Shown here piece by piece: positions 23,874-31,870 of a stretch of 64,000 nt of DNA. A model generated the notes under the pieces. The model worked only from the letters and a program-made list of their open reading frames with translations. It searched no databases and was not told the DNA's origin. Each line of letters opens with the position of its first letter. Position 1 is the stretch's first letter. The DNA is from Streptomyces sp. NBC_01429 (lineage in GTDB: Bacteria > Actinomycetota > Actinomycetes > Streptomycetales > Streptomycetaceae): the NCBI RefSeq assembly GCF_036231945.1, contig NZ_CP109599.1:4806501-4870500 (forward strand). The letters are read 5' to 3'. The translations under genes were made by a program, and so were the position numbers.

Positions 23874-24710
23874 ATGGGTATCCGCAAGTACAAGCCGACG
23901 ACCCCGGGCCGTCGTGGCTCCAGCGTCGCCGACTTTGTCGAGATCACGCGGTCCACGCCGGAGAAGTCGCTGGTCCGCCCGCTGCACAGCAAGGGCGGCC
24001 GTAACAACGCCGGTCGTGTGACCGTTCGCCACCAGGGTGGTGGACACAAGCGTGCCTACCGCGTGATCGACTTCCGTCGTCACGACAAGGACGGCGTGCC
24101 GGCCAAGGTCGCGCACATCGAGTACGACCCCAACCGCACCGCTCGCATCGCGCTGCTGCACTACGCAGACGGCGAGAAGCGCTACATCATCGCCCCGGCC
24201 AAGCTGAGCCAGGGCGACCGGGTTGAGAACGGCCCCGGCGCCGACATCAAGCCGGGCAACAACCTCCCGCTGCGCAACATCCCGGTGGGTACGACGATCC
24301 ACGCCATCGAGATGCGTCCCGGTGGCGGAGCGAAGATCTCCCGTTCCGCGGGTGCTTCGGTCCAGCTGCTCGCGAAGGAAGGCTCTATGGCCACCCTTCG
24401 TATGCCCTCCGGCGAGGTCCGGATGGTCGACGTCCGCTGCCGCGCCACGATCGGCGAGGTCGGCAACGCCGAGCAGTCGAACATCAACTGGGGCAAGGCC
24501 GGCCGTATGCGCTGGAAGGGCGTTCGCCCGACCGTCCGCGGTGTCGCGATGAACCCGGTCGACCACCCGCACGGTGGTGGTGAGGGCAAGACCTCCGGTG
24601 GTCGCCACCCGGTCAGCCCGTGGGGTCAGAAGGAGGGTCGTACTCGCTCGCCGAAGAAGGCAAGCAGCAAGTACATCGTCCGCCGCCGCAAGACGAACAA
24701 GAAGCGCTAG
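23874..24710 (+). CDS. rplB: 50S ribosomal protein L2
   Basis: The 278-residue L2 keeps the C-terminal MNPVDHPHGGGEGKT loop containing the His associated with peptidyl transferase function. It is essential for subunit association. Normal length, 50 nt after rplW. Confidence 0.98.
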   Translation: MGIRKYKPTTPGRRGSSVADFVEITRSTPEKSLVRPLHSKGGRNNAGRVTVRHQGGGHKRAYRVIDFRRHDKDGVPAKVAHIEYDPNRTARIALLHYADGEKRYIIAPAKLSQGDRVENGPGADIKPGNNLPLRNIPVGTTIHAIEMRPGGGAKISRSAGASVQLLAKEGSMATLRMPSGEVRMVDVRCRATIGEVGNAEQSNINWGKAGRMRWKGVRPTVRGVAMNPVDHPHGGGEGKTSGGRHPVSPWGQKEGRTRSPKKASSKYIVRRRKTNKKR

Positions 24711-24722
24711 GAGCGGGTTTAG

Positions 24723-25004
24723 ATGCCGCGCAGTCTCAAGAAGGGGCCCTTCGTCGACGGACACCTCATCAAGAAGGTGGATGTCCAGAACGAAGCAGGC
24801 ACCAAGAACGTCATCAAGACCTGGTCCCGTCGCTCGATGATCGTCCCGGCCATGCTCGGCCACACGATCGCGGTGCACAACGGCAAGATCCACGTCCCGG
24901 TGTTCGTCACCGAGTCGATGGTCGGCCACAAGCTCGGCGAGTTCTCGCCGACTCGCACCTTCCGCGGCCACGTCAAGGACGACCGGAAGTCGAAGCGCCG
25001 CTAA
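24723..25004 (+). CDS. rpsS: 30S ribosomal protein S19
   Basis: The 93-residue S19 (PRSLKKGPFVDGHLIKKV, KTWSRRSMIVPAMLGHTI, GEFSPTRTFRGHVK) lies in the 30S head beside S13. Normal length and position between rplB and rplV. Confidence 0.98.
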   Translation: MPRSLKKGPFVDGHLIKKVDVQNEAGTKNVIKTWSRRSMIVPAMLGHTIAVHNGKIHVPVFVTESMVGHKLGEFSPTRTFRGHVKDDRKSKRR

Positions 25005-25044
25005 CGCGGGGTGACTGACTATGACTTACACCGAAGGGACAACC

Positions 25045-25392
25045 ATGGAAGCCAGGGCCCAGGCGCGGTACATCCGCGTCACGCCCATGAAGGCCCGCCG
25101 AGTGGTGGACCTCATCCGTGGCATGGATGCCACGGAGGCTCAGGCGGTCCTGCGCTTCGCCCCGCAGGCCGCGAGCGTGACGGTAGGCAAGGTGCTCGAC
25201 AGCGCCATCGCCAACGCCGCTCACAACTACGACCACACCGACGCCTCTTCGCTGGTCATCAGCGAGGCGTACGTGGACGAGGGTCCGACCCTGAAGCGGT
25301 TCCGGCCGCGCGCCCAGGGCCGGGCCTACCGGATCCGTAAGCGGACCAGCCACATCACCGTGGTCGTCAGCAGCAAGGAAGGAACCCGGTAA
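25045..25392 (+). CDS. rplV: 50S ribosomal protein L22
   Basis: The 115-residue L22 starts MEARAQARYIRVTPMKARR and has the tunnel hairpin tip near GPTLKRFRPRAQGRAYRI, a site of macrolide-resistance changes in other bacteria. The internal ATG with GAAGGGA 5 nt upstream is preferred; an in-frame ATG at 25021 would add eight residues (MTYTEGTT). The last base overlaps the rpsC ATG. Confidence 0.95.
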   Translation: MEARAQARYIRVTPMKARRVVDLIRGMDATEAQAVLRFAPQAASVTVGKVLDSAIANAAHNYDHTDASSLVISEAYVDEGPTLKRFRPRAQGRAYRIRKRTSHITVVVSSKEGTR

Positions 25393-26240
25393 TGGGCCAG
25401 AAGGTTAACCCGCATGGGTTCCGGCTCGGTATCACCACGGACTTCAAGTCCCGTTGGTACGCCGACAAGCTGTACAAGGACTACGTCAAGGAAGACGTTG
25501 CCATTCGTCGCATGATGACGAAGGGCATGGAGCGGGCCGGCATCTCGAAGGTCGAGATCGAGCGCACCCGCGACCGAGTCCGCGTGGACATCCACACCGC
25601 GCGTCCGGGCATCGTCATCGGCCGCCGCGGCGCCGAGGCGGACCGTATCCGCGGCGAGCTGGAGAAGCTGACCGGCAAGCAGGTTCAGCTCAACATCCTT
25701 GAGGTCAAGAACCCCGAGGTCGACGCTCAGCTGGTGGCCCAGGCCGTCGCCGAGCAGCTGTCCTCGCGTGTCTCCTTCCGTCGCGCCATGCGTAAGAGCA
25801 TGCAGTCGACGATGAAGGCCGGCGCCAAGGGCATCAAGATCCAGTGCGGTGGCCGTCTCGGCGGCGCCGAGATGTCCCGCTCGGAGTTCTACCGCGAGGG
25901 CCGCGTGCCCCTGCACACGCTCCGCGCGAACGTGGACTACGGCTTCTTCGAGGCCAAGACGACCTTCGGCCGCATCGGTGTGAAGGTCTGGATCTACAAG
26001 GGCGACGTCAAGAACATCGCCGAGGTGCGCGCCGAGAACGCCGCGGCCCGCGCCGGCAACCGTCCGGCCCGTGGTGGCGGCAACGACCGCCCCGCCGGCC
26101 GCGGTGGCCGTGGTGGCGAGCGTGGCGGCCGCGGCCGTAAGCCGCAGCAGGGCGCCGGAGCCGAGGCCCCCAAGGCCGAGGCCACCGCCGCTCCCGCCGC
26201 TGACGCGGCGGCGCCTTCTACCGGCGGAACGGAGGTCTGA
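25392..26240 (+). CDS. rpsC: 30S ribosomal protein S3
   Basis: The 282-residue S3 has a KH domain (GIVIGRRGAEADRIRGELEKL) and the C-terminal S3 domain. The last 60 residues are an actinobacterial extension rich in Gly/Arg (RGGRGGERGGRGRK) then Ala/Pro/Glu. The RGG-like tail is unlike the E. coli protein and may contact mRNA at the entry channel (inference). Confidence 0.98.
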   Translation: MGQKVNPHGFRLGITTDFKSRWYADKLYKDYVKEDVAIRRMMTKGMERAGISKVEIERTRDRVRVDIHTARPGIVIGRRGAEADRIRGELEKLTGKQVQLNILEVKNPEVDAQLVAQAVAEQLSSRVSFRRAMRKSMQSTMKAGAKGIKIQCGGRLGGAEMSRSEFYREGRVPLHTLRANVDYGFFEAKTTFGRIGVKVWIYKGDVKNIAEVRAENAAARAGNRPARGGGNDRPAGRGGRGGERGGRGRKPQQGAGAEAPKAEATAAPAADAAAPSTGGTEV

Positions 26241-26245
26241 CCGAA

Positions 26246-26665
26246 ATGCTGATCCCCCGTAGGGTCAAGCACCGCAAGCAGCACCACCCGAAGCGCAGCG
26301 GTATGTCCAAGGGTGGCACGCAGGTTGCGTTCGGTGAGTACGGCATCCAGGCGCTGAGCCCGGCGTACGTGACGAACCGTCAGATCGAGGCCGCTCGTAT
26401 CGCGATGACCCGTCACATCAAGCGTGGCGGCAAGGTCTGGATCAACATCTACCCGGACCGTCCGCTCACCAAGAAGCCTGCCGAGACCCGCATGGGTTCC
26501 GGTAAGGGTTCCCCCGAGTGGTGGATCGCGAACGTCAAGCCCGGTCGGGTGATGTTCGAGCTGTCCTACCCGAACGAGAAGATTGCGCGTGAGGCGCTTA
26601 CCCGCGCTGCTCACAAGCTTCCGATGAAGTGCCGGATCGTTCGGCGCGAGGCAGGTGAGTCGTGA
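26246..26665 (+). CDS. rplP: 50S ribosomal protein L16
   Basis: The 139-residue L16 (MLIPRRVKHRKQHHPKRSG, GEYGIQALSPAYVTNRQIEAAR, RMGSGKGSPEWW) binds near the A-site tRNA elbow. The last base of its TGA is the first base of the rpmC ATG. Confidence 0.98.
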   Translation: MLIPRRVKHRKQHHPKRSGMSKGGTQVAFGEYGIQALSPAYVTNRQIEAARIAMTRHIKRGGKVWINIYPDRPLTKKPAETRMGSGKGSPEWWIANVKPGRVMFELSYPNEKIAREALTRAAHKLPMKCRIVRREAGES

Positions 26666-26889
26666 TGGCGGCCGTTACCAAGGCGTCCGAACTGCGCGAG
26701 CTGGGCAACGAGGAGCTTGTCGCCAAGCTTCGCGAGGCCAAGGAAGAGCTGTTCAACCTCCGCTTCCAGGCGGCGACCGGTCAGCTCGAAAACCACGGGC
26801 GGCTGAAGCTCGTCCGTAAGGACATCGCGCGGATCTACACCCTGATGCGTGAGCGCGAGCTGGGCATCGAGACGGTGGAGAGCGCCTGA
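26665..26889 (+). CDS. rpmC: 50S ribosomal protein L29
   Basis: The 74-residue L29 is two helices (ELRELGNEELVAKLREAKEE, GQLENHGRLKLVRKDIARI) located near the exit tunnel beside L23. The ATG at 26665 is used; a GTG one codon earlier is also in frame. One-base overlap with rpsQ. Confidence 0.96.
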   Translation: MAAVTKASELRELGNEELVAKLREAKEELFNLRFQAATGQLENHGRLKLVRKDIARIYTLMRERELGIETVESA

Positions 26890-27173
26890 TGACTGAGAAC
26901 AACGTGACCGAGACCAAGGCTTCCCGCGGAGACCGCAAGACCCGTGAGGGTCTGGTCGTCAGCGACAAGATGGACAAGACCGTCGTCGTCGCTGTCGAGG
27001 ACCGCGTCAAGCACGCGCTGTACGGCAAGGTCATCCGCCGTACGAACAAGCTCAAGGCGCACGACGAGCAGAACGCCGCCGGCATCGGCGACCGCGTCCT
27101 CCTGATGGAGACCCGGCCGCAGTCCGCCACGAAGCGGTGGCGCATCGTCGAGATCCTCGAGAAGGCCAAGTAA
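26889..27173 (+). CDS. rpsQ: 30S ribosomal protein S17
   Basis: The 94-residue S17 has an OB fold (KTREGLVVSDKMDKTVVVAV, HDEQNAAGIGDRVLLMETRP) and binds 16S helix 11 early in assembly. It is the last gene of the S10 block, followed by a strong hairpin. Confidence 0.98.
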   Translation: MTENNVTETKASRGDRKTREGLVVSDKMDKTVVVAVEDRVKHALYGKVIRRTNKLKAHDEQNAAGIGDRVLLMETRPQSATKRWRIVEILEKAK

Positions 27174-27216
27174 CACCCTCCGAGGGGGTTTCCTCTCGGA
27201 CTAGTTCCGCCAGGCT

Positions 27217-27245
27217 CCGGGGGCCATTCGCAGAATGGCCCCCGG
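27217..27245 (+). terminator. Strong hairpin at the S10/spc operon boundary
   Basis: A perfect 12-bp stem (arms 27217-27228 and 27234-27245) with a 5-nt loop lies between rpsQ and rplN, 17 nt before the rplN Shine-Dalgarno (AGGAG at 27263). No T tract follows, so it may attenuate, process or protect RNA rather than fully terminate. Confidence 0.65.
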
Positions 27246-27273
27246 GGAACCGGCAGACGATCAGGAGATAGAC

Positions 27274-27642
27274 GTGATCCAGCAGGAGTCGCGACTGCGC
27301 GTCGCCGACAACACGGGTGCGAAGGAAATTCTCACCATCCGTGTTCTCGGTGGCTCGGGTCGCCGCTACGCGGGCATCGGCGACGTCATCGTCGCCACCG
27401 TCAAGGACGCGATCCCCGGTGGCAACGTGAAGAAGGGTGACGTCGTCAAGGCCGTCATCGTTCGCACCGTCAAGGAGCGCCGCCGTCCGGACGGCTCGTA
27501 CATCCGCTTCGACGAGAACGCCGCCGTCATTCTGAAGAACGACGGCGACCCTCGCGGCACCCGTATCTTCGGCCCGGTCGGCCGTGAGCTGCGCGAGAAG
27601 AAGTTCATGAAGATCATCTCGCTCGCGCCGGAGGTGCTGTAA
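27274..27642 (+). CDS. rplN: 50S ribosomal protein L14
   Basis: The 122-residue L14 starts at a GTG (MIQQESRLRVADNTGAKE) preceded by AGGAGAT. It lies at the subunit interface and is where the ribosome silencing factor RsfS docks in other bacteria. First gene of the spc block. Confidence 0.98.
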   Translation: MIQQESRLRVADNTGAKEILTIRVLGGSGRRYAGIGDVIVATVKDAIPGGNVKKGDVVKAVIVRTVKERRRPDGSYIRFDENAAVILKNDGDPRGTRIFGPVGRELREKKFMKIISLAPEVL

Positions 27643-27644
27643 GC

Positions 27645-27968
27645 ATGAAGATCAAGAAGGGCGACCTGGTCCAGGTCATCACCGGTAAGGACAAGGGCAA
27701 GCAGGGCAAGGTCATTGTGGCCTACCCCACGCAGGACCGTGTTCTCGTCGAGGGTGTCAACCGGGTCAAGAAGCACACCAAGGCCGGTCAGACGGCTCGC
27801 GGTTCGCAGACCGGCGGCATTGTGACCACCGAGGCCCCCGTTCACGTCAGCAACGTTCAGCTGGTCGTGGAGAAGGACGGCAAGAAGGTCGTCACTCGCG
27901 TCGGCTACCGCTTTGACGACGAGGGCAACAAGATCCGCGTTGCCAAGCGGACCGGTGAGGACATCTGA
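27645..27968 (+). CDS. rplX: 50S ribosomal protein L24
   Basis: The 107-residue L24 begins with a KOW motif (KIKKGDLVQVITGKDKGKQG) and is an assembly initiator near the tunnel exit. Two-nt gap after rplN and one-base overlap with rplE. Confidence 0.98.
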   Translation: MKIKKGDLVQVITGKDKGKQGKVIVAYPTQDRVLVEGVNRVKKHTKAGQTARGSQTGGIVTTEAPVHVSNVQLVVEKDGKKVVTRVGYRFDDEGNKIRVAKRTGEDI

Positions 27969-28528
27969 TGACTGCGACCACTACCGCGCCGCGTCTGAAG
28001 CTGCGCTACCGCGAGGAGATCGCGGGCAAGCTGCGTGAGGAGTTCTCCTACGAGAACGTCATGCAGATCCCCGGTCTCGTCAAGATCGTGGTCAACATGG
28101 GTGTGGGCGACGCCGCCCGCGACTCCAAGCTGATCGAGGGCGCCATCCGCGACCTCACCACGATCACCGGCCAGAAGCCGTCCGTCACCAAGGCCCGGAA
28201 GTCCATCGCGCAGTTCAAGCTGCGCGAGGGTCAGCCGATCGGCTGCCACGTCACCCTCCGCGGTGACCGCATGTGGGAGTTCCTGGACCGTACGCTGTCG
28301 CTCGCGCTGCCGCGTATCCGTGACTTCCGCGGTCTGTCGCCGAAGCAGTTCGACGGCCGTGGCAACTACACCTTCGGTCTCACGGAGCAGGTCATGTTCC
28401 ACGAGATCGACCAGGACAAGATCGACCGGGTCCGGGGCATGGACATCACCGTGGTCACCACGGCGACCAACGACGACGAGGGTCGTGCCCTCCTTCGTCA
28501 CCTCGGCTTCCCGTTCAAGGAGAACTGA
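27968..28528 (+). CDS. rplE: 50S ribosomal protein L5
   Basis: The 186-residue L5 (IPGLVKIVVNMGVGDAARDSK, RIRDFRGLSPKQFDGRGNY, TTATNDDEGRALL) binds 5S rRNA and contacts the P-site tRNA and S13. Normal length. Confidence 0.98.
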   Translation: MTATTTAPRLKLRYREEIAGKLREEFSYENVMQIPGLVKIVVNMGVGDAARDSKLIEGAIRDLTTITGQKPSVTKARKSIAQFKLREGQPIGCHVTLRGDRMWEFLDRTLSLALPRIRDFRGLSPKQFDGRGNYTFGLTEQVMFHEIDQDKIDRVRGMDITVVTTATNDDEGRALLRHLGFPFKEN

Positions 28529-28530
28529 CC

Positions 28531-28716
28531 GTGGCGAAGAAGGCTCTGATCGCTAAGGCCGCCCGTAAGCCGAAGTTCGGCGTGCGCGGTTACACCCGCT
28601 GCCAGCGCTGCGGCCGGCCCCACTCCGTCTACCGCAAGTTCGGCCTGTGCCGTGTGTGCCTTCGTGAGATGGCCCACCGCGGCGAGCTGCCGGGCGTGAC
28701 CAAGAGTTCCTGGTAG
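28531..28716 (+). CDS. rpsZ: 30S ribosomal protein S14, zinc-binding type (uS14, type Z)
   Basis: The 61-residue form carries the zinc ribbon CQRCG...CRVCL, unlike the longer Cys-free S14 that Streptomyces often encodes elsewhere under zinc control. It starts at a GTG, 2 nt after rplE, and is followed by a 263-nt gap before rpsH. Confidence 0.97.
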   Translation: MAKKALIAKAARKPKFGVRGYTRCQRCGRPHSVYRKFGLCRVCLREMAHRGELPGVTKSSW

Positions 28717-28979
28717 TCCTGAATCCAATCTGTCGGCCGAAGGCCGCCCTTGAGGGGTGGCGGTCGGGCGACGGGTGGGCGGACTGCTCGAAACTCTCGG
28801 TAAGTAATTGGTTGGCGGGAGCCCTCCTCCACATGCCGTAGGCTTGTGGGGTTGGGCGCCCGCCGTCCATAACGACTTACTACGCCGTAGGTCCCCGCAC
28901 CGCACCCGTCCCGACTCTGATTCGGGGAGAGGGATGGCGCATACAGGAAACCCCGGCGAGAGAGGCCGAAGGCCAATTC

Positions 28980-29378
28980 ATGACCATGACTGATCCCATC
29001 GCAGACATGCTCACGCGTCTGCGCAACGCGAACTCGGCATACCACGACGACGTCGTGATGCCGCACAGCAAGATCAAGTCGCACATCGCGGAGATCCTCC
29101 AGCAGGAGGGCTTCATCACCGGCTGGAAGGTCGAGGACGCCGAAGTCGGCAAGAACCTCGTCCTGGAGCTGAAGTTCGGCCCGAACCGCGAGCGTTCGAT
29201 CGCCGGCATCAAGCGCATCTCCAAGCCGGGTCTGCGCGTGTACGCGAAGTCCACCAATCTGCCGAAGGTCCTCGGCGGCCTGGGCGTGGCGATCATCTCC
29301 ACGTCCCACGGTCTCCTGACCGGCCAGCAGGCCAGCAAGAAGGGCGTAGGTGGGGAAGTCCTCGCCTACGTCTGGTAG
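28980..29378 (+). CDS. rpsH: 30S ribosomal protein S8
   Basis: The 132-residue S8 (DPIADMLTRLRNANSAYHDD, GLRVYAKSTNLPKVLGGLGVAI) binds 16S helix 21; in E. coli it represses the spc operon. An ATG two codons downstream is an alternative start. The preceding 263 nt hold an imperfect GC-rich hairpin near 28743-28762 and may include a further promoter. Confidence 0.97.
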   Translation: MTMTDPIADMLTRLRNANSAYHDDVVMPHSKIKSHIAEILQQEGFITGWKVEDAEVGKNLVLELKFGPNRERSIAGIKRISKPGLRVYAKSTNLPKVLGGLGVAIISTSHGLLTGQQASKKGVGGEVLAYVW

Positions 29379-29399
29379 TCGGGAACGGAGGAAAAGCTC

Positions 29400-29939
29400 A
29401 TGTCGCGAATCGGCAAGCTCCCCATCCAGGTTCCCGCCGGTGTGGACGTCACCATCGATGGCCGCACGGTCGCGGTGAAGGGCCCCAAGGGGTCCCTCTC
29501 GCACACCGTCGCCGCGCCGATCGAGGTCACCAAGGGCGAGGACGGCACCCTCTCGGTGCTGCGCCCCAACGACGAGCGTCAGAACAAGGCCCTTCACGGC
29601 CTGTCCCGCACGCTGGTGGCGAACATGATCACCGGCGTGACCACGGGATACATCAAGGCGCTCGAAATCAGCGGTGTCGGCTACCGCGTCCAGGCGAAGG
29701 GCTCCAACCTGGAGTTCGCCCTGGGCTACAGCCACCCGATTCTCATCGAGGCCCCCGAAGGCATCACCTTCAAGGTCGAGACGCCCACGAAGTTCTCTGT
29801 CGAGGGCATCGACAAGCAGAAGGTCGGCGAGGTCGCCGCTAAGATCCGCAAGCTGCGGAAGCCCGACCCGTACAAGGCCAAGGGCGTCAAGTACGCGGGC
29901 GAGGTCATCCGCCGCAAGGTCGGAAAGGCGGGTAAGTAA
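29400..29939 (+). CDS. rplF: 50S ribosomal protein L6
   Basis: The 179-residue L6 has two related domains and ends with KVGEVAAKIRKLRKPDPYKAKGV-type sequence near the sarcin-ricin loop. GGAGG precedes the ATG. Normal length. Confidence 0.98.
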   Translation: MSRIGKLPIQVPAGVDVTIDGRTVAVKGPKGSLSHTVAAPIEVTKGEDGTLSVLRPNDERQNKALHGLSRTLVANMITGVTTGYIKALEISGVGYRVQAKGSNLEFALGYSHPILIEAPEGITFKVETPTKFSVEGIDKQKVGEVAAKIRKLRKPDPYKAKGVKYAGEVIRRKVGKAGK

Positions 29940-29942
29940 GCC

Positions 29943-30326
29943 ATGGCATACGGTGTAAAGATTGCCAAGGGTGACGCGTACAAGCGCGCCGCCATCAAGC
30001 GTCGCCACATCCGCGTCCGTAAGCACGTCTCCGGTACGCCGGAGCGTCCTCGTCTGGTCGTGACGCGCTCCAACCGCAACATCGTCGCGCAGGTCATCGA
30101 TGACATCGCGGGCCACACGCTCGCGTCGGCGTCGACCCTGGACACGTCGATCCGCGGCGGCGAGGGCGACAAGAGCGCCCAGGCGAAGCTGGTCGGATCC
30201 CTGGTCGCCGAGCGCGCCAAGGCCGCCGGTGTCGAGGCCGTCGTGTTCGACCGCGGTGGTAACCAGTACGCAGGGCGCATTGCCGCTCTGGCTGACGCCG
30301 CCCGCGAAGCCGGGCTGAAGTTCTAA
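29943..30326 (+). CDS. rplR: 50S ribosomal protein L18
   Basis: The 127-residue L18 (KRRHIRVRKHVSGTPERPRL, VFDRGGNQYAGRIAALADAA) binds 5S rRNA with L5. Three-nt gap after rplF. Confidence 0.98.
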   Translation: MAYGVKIAKGDAYKRAAIKRRHIRVRKHVSGTPERPRLVVTRSNRNIVAQVIDDIAGHTLASASTLDTSIRGGEGDKSAQAKLVGSLVAERAKAAGVEAVVFDRGGNQYAGRIAALADAAREAGLKF

Positions 30327-30373
30327 GCCCCGGTTCCTACGCAAAGCGGACGTAACAGAGAGAGGTAAATCCA

Positions 30374-30976
30374 ATGGCTGGACCCCAGCGCCGCGGAAGC
30401 GGTGCCGGTGGCGGCGAGCGGCGGGACCGGAAGGGTCGCGACGGTGGCGCTGCCGCCGAGAAGACCGCTTACGTTGAGCGCGTTGTCGCGATCAACCGTG
30501 TCGCCAAGGTTGTGAAGGGTGGTCGTCGCTTCAGCTTCACCGCGCTGGTCGTGGTGGGCGATGGTGACGGCACCGTCGGCGTCGGTTACGGGAAGGCGAA
30601 GGAGGTTCCGGCCGCCATCGCCAAGGGTGTTGAGGAGGCCAAGAAGAACTTCTTCAAGGTCCCCCGTATCCAGGGCACCATTCCTCACCCGATCCAGGGC
30701 GAGAAGGCCGCGGGCGTTGTCCTGCTCAAGCCTGCTTCCCCCGGTACCGGTGTGATCGCCGGTGGCCCGGTGCGCGCCGTGCTCGAGTGCGCCGGCGTGC
30801 ACGACATCCTGTCGAAGTCGCTCGGCTCCGACAACGCGATCAACATCGTGCACGCGACCGTGGCGGCCCTCCAGGGCCTGCAGCGTCCCGAGGAGATCGC
30901 GGCCCGCCGCGGTCTGCCCCTCGAGGACGTCGCCCCCGCGGCCCTGCTTCGTGCGCGTGCGGGAGCGGGTGCGTAA
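30374..30976 (+). CDS. rpsE: 30S ribosomal protein S5
   Basis: The 200-residue S5 has a basic Gly-rich N-terminus, a double-stranded RNA-binding domain (YVERVVAINRVAKVVKGGRRF) and the VGYGKAKEVPAAI loop linked to decoding fidelity. The stop overlaps the rpmD ATG by one base. Confidence 0.98.
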   Translation: MAGPQRRGSGAGGGERRDRKGRDGGAAAEKTAYVERVVAINRVAKVVKGGRRFSFTALVVVGDGDGTVGVGYGKAKEVPAAIAKGVEEAKKNFFKVPRIQGTIPHPIQGEKAAGVVLLKPASPGTGVIAGGPVRAVLECAGVHDILSKSLGSDNAINIVHATVAALQGLQRPEEIAARRGLPLEDVAPAALLRARAGAGA

Positions 30977-31158
30977 TGGCCCGTCTCAAGATCACGCAGA
31001 CGAAGTCGTACATCGGCAGCAAGCAGAACCACCGCGACACCCTTCGTTCGCTCGGGCTGAAGCGCCTGCACGACGTGGTTGTCAAGGAGGACCGTCCCGA
31101 GTTCCGCGGCATGGCCAACACCGTGCGGCACCTCGTCACGGTTGAGGAGGTTGACTGA
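30976..31158 (+). CDS. rpmD: 50S ribosomal protein L30
   Basis: The 60-residue L30 (ARLKITQTKSYIGSKQNHRD, GMANTVRHLVTVEEVD) is at the normal place between rpsE and rplO. Confidence 0.98.
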   Translation: MARLKITQTKSYIGSKQNHRDTLRSLGLKRLHDVVVKEDRPEFRGMANTVRHLVTVEEVD

Positions 31159-31159
31159 C

Positions 31160-31615
31160 ATGGCGGAGAACAGCCCGCTGAAGGCTCATGACCTCCGTCC
31201 TGCCCCGGGCGCCAAGACCGCCAAGACCCGTGTGGGTCGTGGTGAGGCGTCCAAGGGTAAGACCGCAGGTCGTGGTACCAAGGGTACGAAGGCCCGTTAC
31301 CAGGTTCCGGCACGCTTCGAGGGTGGGCAGATGCCCCTCCACATGCGTCTGCCGAAGCTCAAGGGCTTCAAGAACCCCTTCCGCACCGAGTACCAGGTCG
31401 TGAACCTGGACAAGCTCTCCGCTCTCTACCCCGAGGGCGGCGAGGTCACGGTGGCCGACCTGGTCACCAAGGGTGCGGTGCGCAAGAACAGCCTCGTCAA
31501 GGTCCTGGGCCAGGGCGAGATCTCCGTAGCGCTCCAGGTTTCGGTTGACGCCGTCTCCGGGTCCGCCAAGGAGAAGATTGCCGCTGCCGGCGGCACCGTC
31601 ACCGAGCTCGTCTGA
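31160..31615 (+). CDS. rplO: 50S ribosomal protein L15
   Basis: The 151-residue L15 has the basic Gly-rich N-terminal loop (TRVGRGEASKGKTAGRGTKG) and the LPKLKGFKNPFR core. Last ribosomal gene before the terminator and secY. Confidence 0.98.
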   Translation: MAENSPLKAHDLRPAPGAKTAKTRVGRGEASKGKTAGRGTKGTKARYQVPARFEGGQMPLHMRLPKLKGFKNPFRTEYQVVNLDKLSALYPEGGEVTVADLVTKGAVRKNSLVKVLGQGEISVALQVSVDAVSGSAKEKIAAAGGTVTELV

Positions 31616-31637
31616 GACAACTCGATGGCCTGAACAT

Positions 31638-31677
31638 CCGACCGGGGATGCCTCCTAAATGGGGCATCCCCGGTTGG
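31638..31677 (+). terminator. Intrinsic terminator after rplO
   Basis: A stem of about 15 bp with one G-T pair (inner perfect arms 31641-31652 and 31663-31674) and a 10-nt loop, 22 nt after rplO. It separates the ribosomal block from secY; a second GC hairpin lies at 31736-31753 in the secY leader. Confidence 0.75.
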
Positions 31678-31870
31678 TCGTTCCAAGGGGGGCACTGTCG
31701 CCGGTAAGGTGGCGTGCGTTGTTGCTGTATTGAAGCCGGGGGACCGCCCCCGGACCCCCGCCGCGCGGTGTGTCCGCAGGGACTCGCCGCGTGGTAACGC
31801 TCGTTCCTTATCCGTCGATCCTCAATACCGTCACCTCTGACGCAGTAGCGCGGGGGTCGCAGGAGGCACC

